A DNA stretch of 64,000 nt from Excoecaria cochinchinensis (GCA_947683425.1 CANTUQ010000109.1:774501-838500); one strand, 5' to 3'; positions 1 to 13,173 are shown, counted from the first letter of the stretch. The notes: generated by a model from the letters alone, not told the origin. Translations and numbers: made by a program.

Positions 1-1342
1 AAAGGCCAAATAACATTTCGGGAGGAAGTTGTTTTCATTTCCTTGCAAAGTTGGTTGTGTGCAAAGTTGGTTCTCTCTTCATTTTATTACATAATTGTTC
101 TCTCTTATTTCATTTCCTTCTTCATTTCTTTCTTCATTTCCTTAAAAATTTGCAAATTTTATTTATGTATTCTCATTTTAATTCTTACATAAATGAGTTA
201 ATTAGCTCATTATTTTGTTCTAGGTTAAAGTAAATATATTATTATATTAATATAGTTAAAATCAAATGTATTATTATGTTAATAGAGTGTAAATGAAAAT
301 TTATTTTATGACTAACTTGATTTTCATTTTTACATTGCAGGAGGTGTTTATTGAAAAATATAATTTCGATCAGCATTTTAAAGGTAAGTTTTTTTTATTA
401 TTTGATTTAATTTAAAAAATAAAATTTGTTTATGTAACGTTTAATAAATTTCTAATGTGGTTTATTTAATCGATTTATACATTTTCTGACACTATGAAGC
501 GTAAAATTTCTTTGAAAACGTAAAATATAGATTTTAAATAACATTTATTGATATGAATTTCATATTATAGATGATCCACATGTATTTAGCAACAAAAGCA
601 ATGATGAGTGATTTGGCAAAGGCAATAGTGAAGAGAAAATGGGATGAATTGTACAACAGCCGAATCGAATATGGAATGACAATGTGCGAGCATATCATCC
701 AAATAAATAAAAAATTATAAAATATTATTATGGATGGACATCCTATAACGGAGGCAAAGAATGTTGAGGCAATTTGGATGACAGTACCAATAATTTTTTT
801 GGTACCAATCATGAAAATTTGGAATATACCTCATGTGACAAAATATGAGAAATTGGTTCTCATATTTTTAAAAGATGTGTACGGAATTATGAAGAAATTT
901 TTTTTAAAAGTTAGGGATACAATACCAGTGTCCCAAAGAACTTATTTTTGGTGGTATAATTATAATAGATGGCCTAAACATTATGTTCATTAGAACGTAA
1001 AATGATATTAGGCATGTATGAATAAAAATATATCCGGTGTTAAATTTGTAATTTTGTTGTTATTTTAAGTGTGTTATATTAATTAGCAATGTTAATTAGT
1101 TTAAGAAATGATGTTATCTTTTTTATTTGTATTACGTAATAATTTACAAAATAAAATATAATATATAGTTGAAAGTTGTATAATAAAATATTGGAGTCTT
1201 ATACATATAGAATAATTTAAAATAACTATAACTACAAATAAAATTAGTATGAACAAATATAAGATAATCAAACAAATAAAATTTAATAACTCATTTAAAC
1301 TCATTTAACATATATGATGTAAAAATTGATTTAGGTTTTGAC
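1..1342. other. AT-rich DNA, possible transposase relic
   Basis: No open gene can be supported here. Around 570-820 on the + strand a broken frame contains a KRKW block, then Tyr-Gly-Met-Thr, then Pro-Ile-Thr after a stop. This loosely recalls the C-terminal part of MULE transposases (KRKW ... YG.MTTN ... PIT). The match is short and the frame is interrupted, so this is a suggestion only. The rest is low-complexity A/T sequence, and no terminal inverted repeat of the neighbouring MULE was found. Confidence 0.2.
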
Positions 1343-2738
1343 ATGAATCGACATGTGGGAGCTGCAAAAATAAATCCGAGTCCTATTAATAGGGAATTGC
1401 TTACACTTCAAAGGAGACACCGATCTGACGCAATATAGAATAATTCAGTAATTTTTTAGTTATAAATTTATATTGAATAAGAAGTTTTAATTTATTTATT
1501 TATGTTTACTTTATGATTTGACTTGTTTTATTTATACTAAAGGTTGAGAGGGATTTGTTGAGGACAAGAAGGTGTAGTGTAGATGAACACTATACATCTA
1601 TTAACCAAAGAATTTTACCTTATATAAGGGCAGTTGGTTTAGTTGGAGTAGTCAATATAGGTGTAACGTATTTAGATTGGCATTTAATCACGTCGCTTGT
1701 TGAGAGGTGGAGACTTAAAATGCACACATTTCATCTAACATGTGGTGAAACGACAATTCCCTTCAAGATATTGGAATTTTGACAGGTTTACCAATTGATG
1801 GTGAACATGTGACCGGAAGAACAAATATGCATTGGCCATCAATTTATCATAATTTCCTTGGAGCAGTTCCTCCTGAGAATGATATACGTGGAGAAAAAGT
1901 AAAATTGATATGGTAGGATGCAACCTTTAGTGAAGTGCCTGAAAATGCAACAACTGAAGTCATACGACAGTATGCTCGTGCGTGGATACTGAAATGTTTT
2001 GGTGGAATGTTATTTGCATCACAAAATTCATCATTGGTCCACCTAATGTTCCTACCTCTTCTAGCGGATTTGGAATCCATTGGTCAATACAGTTGGGGGT
2101 CAGCCTATCTAGCTTAGTTGTATAGAGATCTTTGCAGGGCCACGAATCCTGATGCAAAAGGAGTTTTTGGATATCTGCAACTCTTGCAAATGTGGGCGTG
2201 GGAAAGACTTCTCCAATTTAGGCCGACTCATATACATCCATACACGATAAATTAACCAAAGCATGCCTTACGGATTCAGGTATCACTACCATGTTAAAAA
2301 TAAAATAATTTAATTGAAATTAATTTATACTTTAAATAACCGTTTTATGAAGTTGATGTTATATTAGGTGGGCACAACAATTGGACATACGTAACATCCA
2401 CATCCATAGGATGGATATGAATACATATCGAGAAATTTTAGATAAGCAGTCTACTGAACAGGTTAGTAGTAAAATATTATACATAATACGTTTAGTCTAC
2501 AGCTATCTATTATTGAGTAGATAATAATTAGTATCATTTTTGTTTTGCAGTTTGAGTGGGAGCCTTATCAAAATATAATCCATTTGCTCCCAGATTTTTG
2601 CACAAGTGGTCAGTCCTACTAGATGTCGATTGTTCCACTCATCTGCTTCCATATAATTGAGTAGCACCATCCAGATAGAGTGATGAGACAGTTTGGTTTT
2701 AACCAACCAATTCCTTCTCCACCAATGGCACAAGATAA

Positions 2739-5700
2739 CACTACAAGAAATTACACCTTTTATGAGGCAAAAAATTGTCACGAAAAATTCATTTTTCGTC
2801 GCTGAAAAGATAAGGTGACGAATTTTTATCATCACAGACAACGTAACGGTAGGAGAGTAACATAAAAGTTTACATGACAATTAACTTTTTTGTCTCCGTA
2901 AGTATCATTTTTTATGACGAAAATGATTATTGTCATCTTTAGTTCTTACTTTTCATGACAAAAATTATGTCATAATTAAAATTATATTTCGTCACATTAT
3001 ATTGTTTATCGTCACTAATGATTGGCATTTTTTATGACAAATTTAAAATTCGTCACGAAATTAAATATTTTTAATGACGAAACCTTGCTTTTAATTAAAA
3101 CTATTAATTATTGGTTACGTAATTATCGTTACAAATAAATATAATTTTCGTCATAAAATATTTAATGTCGTCATTAAATCTAACACTTTAAGTGACGAAT
3201 AATGATTTTGTCATTAAATTAATGTATATTAATGATGAATATAAATCATCATATTATTTTACAAATTAGTGAAATAAATACGGATAAAAATAATTATCAC
3301 AAAAAATAATTTTAGTGACAATTTTTTATTGTCATTAAATTCTATTTTTTTTATTACAATATTAATATCGTAATTGCAAACATTATATCGTCATTTATGA
3401 ACTAACAAGTCGACAAATTATGACAAATATACTTGTTATATATGCGTTGTATTAAAAATGACACATTTTAAATTTAATTTTATTTAATCAATTAAATTTC
3501 TAAAAAAAATCTAATATAATGTATTTATTCAAATAAAAGGTTAATTAAATAAAAACATACTACCTAATGCAAAAAATTAAATTTGCATCCTAATCCAGAA
3601 ATAAAATCCGTTGAAACTTCAAAATTCACATCTTGTTCCTACAAAAAAAAAATTCATATATTAGATAAAAAAAACTCAATCATATAACACCTTTAATCTA
3701 TACACACACTACGGTTCCAACGATACTGCACGATTACTTGATTGTCTTAAACTACTCTTAAAATTGTTGCGAAATCCGGGTAATTATTTTTTTTTATCCT
3801 TTCACTATACCCATTTGCCCTATATATAGCTATTTAGTTTTACTATTCATTTAATCAAAATACAAATATGTCACTTAATTCTACCGAATATCCTCTTGAA
3901 CAATATATTTAACAAAATGAAATGATACATATGCACCCCTTGCAATGTATTCAAATGCTAAAATGGGATGTACTATAGTAATCAGGTAAAGGAATCAAAC
4001 ATGTACAAACTCACAGTTGGCAAATTGGCATATGTTTTTAGTAATTGCTTCAATTTAGCAACACATATTCTGTTGGGAAAAGTCACATTTTTTTAATTTT
4101 TTAAGACTATTTAGATCTTGACTTATTATATCAAAAGAAGACTTTGGTCTCACCAAATTGAAATAAACTAAATTAGTTAATCTTCAAATAACCATGAATG
4201 ACAAAACACAAGGACTTGGTTGTAATTAGCTTGGTTGACACTATACAAGTCAACATAGAAACATTCTTACTAGAATACGCAATCTAGTCTTTTAACCATT
4301 TAAATCATCTAAACCATTTGTACTTCTTGCCATGAAGTTCCAATTCAAAATATATAATTAACAAATCAACATTAAATCAAGATTTGTACTTCAATTTTTC
4401 CGGCAACAAAGGCACATATTTAATAAGCAACCATAATAATCCATATATATGTATAATTTCACTCCGATAACAGCAAATAATTACTAGGCATGGACAGTTT
4501 TAATTCTATATTCTTCTTCATTGGAAGCTTAGATGAGATCAAAATAGGGACACAAATAATAAATAAATAAATAAACAAATGAGAACGCAAAAATCTACAG
4601 CAAATGCTAATGATTCTATCTTCTTAAATATGTGACATTATCATCATAACTATATACATATAAGAACATGTAAATTGAATTAAAGGCTAACCTTATTACA
4701 AGTAGTAGTAACAGTATTGACTACAAGGCATTTGGTTTTGGTCCTGAGAATTAGGAGCAAAACATTATCTAAAGTGTTGAGATCTTATAGCTTAAAGCTG
4801 CTATGGAAAAACAAAACAACCACACTTCTCAATGAATAATTTAAGTACCAAATAGTTAGTTGAGCCCCAACTATGACAATATAACTTTGTAATCTCAATC
4901 GAAAATATAATCACAAAATAAGTTTTAGTTCAGTGATACTAAAGTCTGTGTTTAGAGATATAAAAGTCAGATTCTTGTATATGAAAAAAGTGAAAATGTA
5001 AAGACAAAGTTATATGATAATCCTAAGAGTGAGAAAAATTTTCTTAACCATGATTATAATTCCACATTCTCATTAACTCATTTCTGATATTGATTAGACC
5101 CTGCAGAGTTTATGATTTTTATCTGTTAATCTGGCACTAATTATGCATTATCACTAACCACCACTATTGATCAAATTTCCACATGAAAAATGATTATAAC
5201 TACAAATATGATCAAGTGTTTATGCATAAAAAAAACACATGGGTTAGGTGCCAAAGATGAAAATTACTTATTGCAGATATCATATTAGGAGTTACACAGT
5301 CAATTAAAGTTTTAACAACTGAGATTGGCATGGGAAATTATTCAAAAATCCAACATATAGTAGAAATTAATTCAATTAGCATTTGAATTCATTTGATCTG
5401 CTATTTCAGTTAACCTAATGCAAAGAGTTCAATACTACACATCAGAATCTGCTCACATCAATTAATTCAGTTAGCATTTAACATCTCAAGTAGAAATCGT
5501 AAATAACTCTTGCCCACAAACAAATTAGAACAAGCAGAAAGAGGGAGAGTGAGATCATGATAGAGAGAAAGAGGGATACAGAGAGCGCGAGACTGGGACG
5601 ATATAGAGAGAGAGTGAGATCGAGTAAAGGATAGCGAGGTTGAGGCTCTTCTGCTTCTTTTTCCATCGATGGCACAGGTCGATTGAGAATAGTGCGATTG

Positions 5701-7041
5701 AGAAATAGGAGAAGAACGATCGGGTGATTGAGAGAAGGCAGAAAATAGTCTGTTTAAGGATACTAAAAAATTCGAAAGTATTAGAGGATTTTATGAATTA
5801 GGTAACAATTACATATTTAAGTTATTTTTCTCAATTTTTTAGTTGTGAACTAGGGTTCAAATGTATTACTTTTATTTATTTATTATTGTTATTTATCTAT
5901 ATAAAGCTGAAGATTTGGATGATTTGAGGAATTTCTATCATTTAAGAAAAACATTTATTTTTTCTCCTTAAATTAATTAATTTTTATATTTATTGACTTT
6001 TAATTTAATTAACTAATTTAGTTTTTATAACGTTATCAGTGGCCATGAATCGATTAATCAGTTTTTGAGCCAAAAAATAATCAGTCCATTAACATCGATT
6101 TTTTTAAATTATAACCATTAATCAGTCAATTGATTTTGATTTTCGGACCAATTTGTTTTAACATGTAGTTACTTTCGTAACTCAACTTGAATTAAAAGTT
6201 ATGATCCTTCAAAATTTTCAATTTTTTAGCCAGTTGAACTGGTCCAGAAAACATTCCAAAATCTATTCTACATCAAATTCAATTATTTTTTATGACATAA
6301 TTTTTTTGTCATATATTAACATTACAACCAACTGTGATGGAAAATTATTATTATCATAAATTGATTGTATTGGTGACGAAATTATATTTCGTCATAATAT
6401 ATTCCTTTTTTGTAACATATTTATTTATCATAAATAACATTATTGTGACAAAATAATTTTATCGTCTCTAATTCATTAAATTGTGACAAAAATAATTCAT
6501 GTCACAAAAAAAATAAATATTTCATGACGAATTTATATGTCGCAAATAGTCATTTTTTTGTTATATTTTTTTCCTCCAAAAGAAGGTGACGAAATTGTAC
6601 CTCGTCACAGTATATTCATTTTTCGTGACACATTTATTTGTCATAAATATAATATTTATTTATATCGATATGTTATTTTGTGACGAAATGATTTTATTAT
6701 CACTAATTTATTTAATTATAACAAAAATAATTCATCACAAAAAATAAATATTTTGTGACGATTATATATGTTGCAATAAGTTATTATTTTGTCATTAAAT
6801 TTTTTTCCTCCAAAAAAATGGTGGGAAATTATCTCTCCTAGATAAACCATGACGAAATATATTTTTCAAATTAATCTTTTAGTGACGATAATTAAAATAT
6901 AAAATGACGCAAGATAATTTCGTCACAGTAATAAATAGTATGGTGACGTTTTAAAAAATTCGTTGTTGTAAGTTATAATTAGTGACGAAATTTTATGTGT
7001 CATTAAAAAATTCGTCACAAAAAGTCAAATTTCTTGTAGTG
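2739..7041. mobile_element. CACTA-1, non-autonomous CACTA/En-Spm element
   Basis: The ends are inverted copies of CACTACAAGAAATT (2739-2752 and 7028-7041), the hallmark of CACTA elements. They are flanked by the 3-bp target duplication TAA (2736-2738 and 7042-7044). Inside each end are dense copies of subterminal motifs such as GACGAAA and TCGTCAC in both orientations (about 2760-3420 and 6290-7030), as expected for transposase-binding sites. The middle (3.5-5.8 kb) has no convincing coding sequence, so movement would need a transposase from elsewhere. The insertion interrupts exon 4 of the mobile domain pseudogene, and the reading frame resumes across the gap when one TAA copy is discounted. 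Confidence 0.93.
3430..6290. other. Non-coding core of CACTA-1
   Basis: About 2.9 kb between the subterminal repeat arrays. It is A/T-rich with no long open frame. The only compositional landmark is a purine-rich GAGA stretch near 5535-5610. I recognise no captured gene fragment. Confidence 0.5.
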
Positions 7042-7290
7042 TAACTTACATTCGATAGACTTGTGGGGTCAAAATCAGTTGAATTGGGCTGCAGAATTTT
7101 TAGCATTCATAAATGAGTGGAACAACTGTCACAACCAGGTTGTGATTGGCCAAGAGCCTAGGCATCAATTAAGGTATCGATCAGAATACATGCAGTGGTA
7201 TGTACAATGCACAAGACATTAGATAACCCCCAGTGGAGCGTCCCGTGCAGCAACTGTAAGTATTTCATTCATGATTATTTTATTTTGTGA

Positions 7291-9165
7291 CTAATTGGCG
7301 GTATTGTAGTTGCTGACAAAATGGCGCAGGCAATAACGATGAAAAGCTAATGGCTCATTCGAACCACTATTTTCATCACGAAATAATGTCAGAATGGTCA
7401 CATGCCGGTCAGAAATATTTGTTCTACCTAATTGCTTAGTCACATACCGCTTGATGCATGTCATAAACCATCCCCAACTTGATTTATTTTCGCCTTCAGC
7501 CACAACAAATGCTACCGGGTACAAGTAATTATTACCATCAATAGCACTTGCAATCAAAAGAGTCTGATGGAACTTGCCTATCATAAACGTATCATCTATC
7601 AGCAATATTGGCTTGCAGTGTGATAGTCCATCTATACTTGGCTTGAACACCCAAAATAGCCTTCTGAATTGCCTACAATTTTATTTTGCAATGTCATCAA
7701 CAACAAATTCATAACAAAAACCCGAATTGTACCTCTCCATAACTTTGAGATAAAAAGGCAATTTCCCATACAAATCCTCATAGTTGCCAAATATCTCTTC
7801 CAACGCCTTAGACTTTACATACCAAGCCTTACTGTACGATACGTCATAGTTGAAATGATTCCTGATGTCAGCCATTATAACACTAACTTTTAGATCATGG
7901 GCTGCACTAACCATCTCCAATATGCAATCACAAATGATCTGCGCATCTAATTGTCTATGCTATTGAGAAACCAGTGATGTTGTACAGTTGTGGGATGCCT
8001 TGTACACACTGATAATCTAGTATGGAGATGTCCTTTTTTTCATAGCTCGTAGTCTCCACGGACAACCTGTTTCATCGCCTCGCGAGCAACAAATAACCCA
8101 ATATGATGGCTTCGATTCGACAACTTTATAAGAAACATTATTCAGAATCGAAAATTTCTTTACACATGCCTTCACTTCATCCTTTGATGTGAATGCCAAG
8201 CCTTCGTATAATTCAGATACACCATCCCATCTTATCATTAGTGACTCATTAGACATGTTAATCTCAGCTTCTACAAAATTAAGATTCGTATAGTGCACTG
8301 ATGGAAATTGAAATTGTGAAATCTCATGTTGTCCACCCACATCATCTCTGACATCATTCATGTTCAGATTCTGAAGGCCTACTATCACATGGGTTGAGCT
8401 ACTTGGAACATATTAGTTATCTCTTCCAATATCGGTTTCCTCAACAGCTTCATTCAAGTCAATCTCTTCATCGTCCTCATCTGGATCTAAACTTGGAGAA
8501 ATGTACCCGTTATTTGTAAGATTGATATCATGACATGCAACATCGCTACATTCAACCCTCGAACCTAAAGGAAAATTCATTTCTACTTGCCCTCTAAACT
8601 CTCTTATTGGACTTGCTTGTATAATTTTCAAATCATCAACCCCTTCACAGTATGCTGGATCCTCAAACTGTGTACCAAAATTGGTTTGATTTTCGCTTGC
8701 AAAATTCAAATTATCGAGAAATAAATTTCTTTCGTCCACCATCGGTATGGAATCTCTAACAATATTGGTATTCAACTGATTAATATTATTCAACACATTT
8801 TGTTCGTCTCCAATTACAATTTGTTTAGTATCAACAATTAGCTCCGCAACAGTATATCAAGGAAATGTAAAAAAATTTTCATATATTTGATCAATATCAT
8901 CGTCATCAGTTACATTCATAAGTGCCCAGGAATACGATCCCTGACTGTTTATAGGACACTTATATATTACTCTACTAACCCTCACATGCACAGCTAAATC
9001 CAATTTAACTGATATCTTATGAACAAGTTCTGCAAATGTCGGTTTGTTTCTGAGTTTTAATATCCTCGAACATTCTGAGAAGCTTGAAGTATCATACTGA
9101 TAACCGGTTATACCCCATATTGACTGTCCTCCAGTATGAATTATAAATATTATTGGAATCGACAT
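7291..9165 (-). pseudogene. MULE (MuDR-type) transposase pseudogene, 3'-truncated
   Basis: One reading frame runs from 9165 down to 7291 without any frameshift but with stops at 8857 (TGA), 8413 (TAA), 8017 (TAG), 7960 (TAG), 7681 (TAA) and 7291 (TAG). Domains in order: an N-terminal PB1/ubiquitin-like segment (from 9165); an acidic linker (DPDEDDEEIDLNE); the MuDR DNA-binding region with a Cys-rich VICCSRGDETGCPWRLRA block; the YSKAW ... KALE helical segment; and the start of the MULE DDE domain, with the first catalytic Asp in LLIDDTF, then AFVVAEGENKSSWGWF and FHRYCLRHFVSNYN. It ends just after that last block, so the rest of the DDE domain and the SWIM finger are absent. It converges on the mobile domain pseudogene, with about 35 bp between their last recognisable bases. 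Family assignment is secure; activity is impossible. Confidence 0.9.
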
Positions 9166-10229
9166 TTTCTTATTCCTACATTTAATGTAAATATTTTATA
9201 ATTAATGCATAATTTTAATATTATCGAAATTTACATACTTTCCACAAATTTTAAAATCTTTCGTAAATTAAAACATTTCATGCAACTATTTTTAAAAATT
9301 TTTAATCATTTAACAAATTTATTTCATGCAAATATTTTTTACTAATTAGTTCACTATTTCTCCAAATTAAAATTTTATTTCAATTCTTAACTCCTTAAAA
9401 ATAATTTTTTCCTTCCAGGTTTATAATATAATATTATATATATTATATACAAATTTAGTTCTTCCTAAATATTTAAATTTTTGAAACTGATTACACTTTT
9501 AATCTACTAGATTAATATTTAAATTAACTCACTTCTAAAATTAATTTAAATTCACTAGTTAAATCTATAAATAGTAAATAGTACATTTACATACCTATAT
9601 TTTTCCATACATTCATATACATTAGAAAATTACACTATAAAGTTAAATAAATATAACTAAATTCTGACACCTAATAACTCCACAAATTTTGAAGATTATA
9701 ATTTATCTAAATTAACTATAAAAAACATGTGCTAAATAATTATCTTAACTTATTTAAACAAAATTTATTTTTCATAAATAAAATAAATACTACTAACTTA
9801 CCTCTTCAAATATTGATCATAATTATATTACAAATTTAATAACAGCAGCAATTTAAAAATGACATAAAAAAAGTTAGCTATACATTCAAATCTTATTAAC
9901 AAAATTAATTTATACTTTATTTACATAACAATACCTTTTTTTCCCGAGAAGAAAACAACATGATATTGTCTATTTTATATAATAAATAAAATAAAAATGA
10001 ATATGTAAAAGAATACAATTACGGAGTGAAAAGAAAATGAGAGAGTTGAAGGTAAAAGAGAAAGGGAAATATAAGCTAATGGCAAAGAAAATGAAAGAGA
10101 AGAAATAAAATGGCCCGGATGTATGCCCTTTTAAAGGAAAAAAAAAAAGAAAAAAAAATTAAATTTTTAGAATGCAGACCCCTGAAGCACGAGTTTGCTG
10201 GGCTGCAGCACACAATAACATCTATGCGC
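9166..10229. other. AT-rich 5' flank of the MULE transposase
   Basis: About 1.06 kb upstream of the transposase start, A/T-rich with no supported gene. It probably held the promoter of the transposase, but I cannot point to a specific site. Confidence 0.4.
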
Positions 10230-10553
10230 TGCAGCCTTTGAAGGATATTAAAAAATAAATAAATTGGTCAGAAAATGGCAATTTGTTACTGTGCATTGCA
10301 GCCTTCGAAGGATATTAAAAAAAAATAAATTGGTCAGAAAATGGCAATCTAGGTTGTCGTTTTCTGACAAGTAGGCCCCATTGCCCGGCCTCTCAACCCA
10401 GACGCAAAACGGTGCCGTTTTACATTCGAGGAAAAAAATATAAAAAATGCCAGAAAACGGCAACCTTGGTTGCCGTTTTCTGGCAACCCAGAGTCAAATC
10501 TGGGTGGGACCCACACAGTCAGAAAATAGCAACATAGGTTGCCATTTTTTGAC
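10230..10553. repeat. Cluster of palindromic CAGAAAA(C/T)GGCAA units
   Basis: Three inverted-repeat units share the arm GTCAGAAAATGGCAA or GCCAGAAAACGGCAACC. The unit at 10449-10484 is a perfect 17-bp stem with a 2-bp centre. Units at 10333-10378 and 10518-10553 are imperfect. A half unit lies at 10267-10281. The half unit and first full unit are each preceded by a near-identical block of about 45 bp starting at GCAGCCTT (10231 and 10300), so the cluster grew partly by local duplication. It sits about 1.1-1.4 kb upstream of the MULE transposase start. Confidence 0.75.
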
Positions 10554-10559
10554 ACCCCA

Positions 10560-11227
10560 TTTTGCTAATTACTTTTACTATGGCCCCACTTTTCTAATTA
10601 CTTTTGATTTTAACACTAAAATAAATAAATAAAACCCTTAATTCCGACAATTACTTTCTTATTTCTCATCTAAATTCTTATCGTTTGGTTCTGTTGGCAT
10701 TTTTGTGCAGGTTTGGATTAAGCTTTTATAGTACTAATTAGTGATTTGTGTGTTCATAATTTTATCAGCTATTGATTCTTTGGTTTTGTTGTTTTTTTTT
10801 TTTGCCATTTATAGTACTATAAGAAAATATGGAAACTATGATTCATCAAATTGAATTTATAAGATTCAATTATAATATCATCATTCACATTACATAGTTA
10901 TATTACTGAATTATAAATTCTAAATAACAACATTTTCATATAGTATAGATTACAAAATTTTATAATTATTTTTTAACAAATTTGATGGGTCCATTGATAC
11001 CCTTATAGTACAATTTGGAATCAGAAAGGTCCATGCATGAATGGTTGTAATATATATACAATTCAGAAGTGGCTTTTGGGTGTCTTCCAATAAAATGTCC
11101 ATGTAGTTGATTCCATGTTGATACCTTCAAAATTAGCTAAAGTCAAGGATGTAAGGATAATTTGCATCTCCGCTGAAAGGCTAGCCTCATGTTCGTCTCC
11201 ATAGTTAAATAAATTCCACTCTTAAAA
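10560..11227. other. AT-rich spacer
   Basis: No gene, structured repeat or element boundary was recognised between the palindrome cluster and CACTA-2. Confidence 0.4.
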
Positions 11228-11789
11228 CAATACAAGAATAATAGAAAATAGCGACGGTCATATTTCTGTCTCTAAATAGCGATAAAAATAGCGACGAAAA
11301 TCTATTTCCGTCGCTATTTAGGGATGGGAAAAAAAATCCGTCTCTAATTTGTTAGCAAATATTTTGTTTTAGGTATGGAAAAATATACCGTCGCTATAAA
11401 TGGCAGGAGTGATTTCCCTCACTTTTTAGTGACCGTATTTAGCGACGGTAGTTATATACTGTCATTCCGTCTCTAAATATAGCGACGGTAAAAAAATCCG
11501 TGGCTAAATAGCGATGGTAAGTGTAGACCGTCTCTATTTCACGACGGCTATGAATTTCCGTTGCTATTTACGTTTTATTGTATCTAAATAGAGAAGGTGA
11601 CGTTTTATAGCGACGATGAGACAGACTATACTTTTCGTCGCTAAATGTGAGATGACAAAGGTTTCTCCGGTATTAGCGATGGAAATATCGTGTCCGTCGC
11701 TAAATATTAGCGACGAAAAACGTATGCAGTCTCTAATAAACGACTGTTTTTTATTTCCGTCGATAAAAATATCACATATAAAAACAAAA

Positions 11790-12150
11790 AAACCCTACTT
11801 TTTTTTTCCTCCCTCCCCTACTTTTTTTGTCCTCTCTCTCTCTCCCCTCCCCCTTCTCTTTCTCACCCGATCTGTGGATTTGGTGCGCCGCTGCGCACTT
11901 ACCCCGCCACACCTTACTCCCCCTGCCGCCCCTCGTTCCCTCACCGCCGTGAGCTCCCCCGGCCCACCACGCTCTTGTGCCCCCACCCATCATGCATTGT
12001 TTCCCTGTCACGCACCTCCTTCCTCTCCCGCTCCCTCTTGCACGCAACCCGCCGTCCCTCCCCCCCGGCGATGCTATCTCGCTCGTGCCAGATCTACTCG
12101 CCGATGCCACTCTCCACCCCTCCACTGCCAGTCGCCGGTCAGTGCCTCAC
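11790..12150 (+). other. GC-rich pyrimidine-heavy leader of CACTA-2
   Basis: A C/T-rich, GC-rich island follows a TATA-like ATATAAAA at about 11775 and ends near a possible splice donor region after 12140. It resembles a 5' untranslated exon more than a protein gene: both strands are open by chance and the encoded peptides are Pro/Ser/Arg low-complexity. A similar island in CACTA-3 (27940-28130 and 59571-59790) shares the CGTGCCAGATC-type ending. Confidence 0.45.
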
Positions 12151-12989
12151 TCTCTTTCTTATTTTTTCATTTATTATTTTATTTTTTATGTATTTTTTTA
12201 ATTATTCTGTATGTATAAGTTTTTGTATTTTTTGCTCTTTATGTATTTTTTGTAATTATTATGTATTTATTTTTTTTAGTGTCATTCTGTATGTATGTAA
12301 TTTTTTAATTATAGTAGAGTCAAATAAAAAAATTCATTAAATTTTCATGAGTATATAAGTGAGTTAAAATTTAATTTTATTATACACATAAAAGTTGATC
12401 TGCAAGCCAAAAAAATTGAAATTATAACTTTGACGATGAATTGCTAAATCTATGAACATGAATATATTTAAGTTGAAAACTGTAATAGATCTACTGACTA
12501 GTTGGTGATTAGCGTGATTAAAAGTCGTAATTGGTGAAGGGTATTAGGTGGGAATTAATAGTTTGTTCTTAATTGAAGAGAAATAAAATAGAAAGAAAGT
12601 AATTGAAACTTATTAAAGTTAATGAGGCTTAAATTAGTTGACAAATTGCAGCCATGCACATATAAGTCTCTCCTATATGAAAAGCAAGAGATAGAGAAGA
12701 GAAAAAATTCATTTTCTCCATTTCTTCATCTCTTTACCTTTCGGCTGAAATTTCCACTACCACCTAAAGGGAAACTTGCTTCAATTATATGGAAATTTAA
12801 GGATGAAAAGTGAAGACTTATGAGTATTGAAAGATTTAAGGAAAAGAAGATTTAATGAGGTAAGTAAAACTAGTAATTTGCTAGTGCATGATCACGTTTT
12901 CTTATCCATCTTTCTATTTTTGAATTTGAATTAGTAATGAGACATGAAATTGGTCTTGAGTTCTTGTTTTGTTGTCTTAATAGAAGAAG

Positions 12990-13173
12990 TGATAGCAATG
13001 CTATCTTCCAATCCCACATCGGTTGGAGATGAGTTGGAAGCGAACCTTATAAGGCCATAGACACCTTCTCCCTATACACGCGTTTTGGGGCAAAGCCGTG
13101 AGAAATCTGGCCCAAAGCGGACAATATGTACAGTGCCCAGTGCTCCCGATAAAAGTCAGAAATAGCTTTATCA
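12990..13173 (+). repeat. TRIM-1 left (5') LTR
   Basis: Starts TGATAG and ends TATCA. It contains the block CCCACATCGGTTGG, also present in the right LTR and in TRIM-2, and a CTTATAAGG motif that could serve as a core promoter. Confidence 0.9.

Larger units (their letters stand above)
1343..7255 (+). pseudogene. Plant mobile domain (MAIN-like) pseudogene, split by CACTA-1
   Basis: The pieces read as a plant mobile domain protein of the MAIN-like family, often carried by or derived from MULE transposons. Recognisable blocks in order: a start at 1343 (MNRHVGAAKINP), exon 2 from about 1544 to 2279 (LDWHLITSLVERWR, HTFHLTCGE, GLPIDGE, HLMFLPLLADL, GQYSWGSAYLA), exon 3 at 2368-2461, and exon 4 from 2551 (HPDRVMRQFGFNQPIP). 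Exon 4 stops at 2738 and resumes at 7045 (LHSIDLWGQN ... LRYRSEYMQWY). Introns have GT-AG borders. Breaks: a one-base loss near 1760 and stops at 1914 (TAG), 2115 (TAG), about 2252 (TAA), two near 2620-2660 and 7220 (TAG). Several stops sit where the family has Trp. Homology ends at a splice-donor-like site at 7255 and no later exons follow. Identity of the domain is confident; exon 1 is less so. Confidence 0.82.

Noticed and set aside
11616..12340. Overlapping open frames in the CACTA-2 GC-rich region as a protein gene
   Set aside because: Composition-driven, open on both strands, no domain. A similar island in CACTA-3 does not keep the frame.
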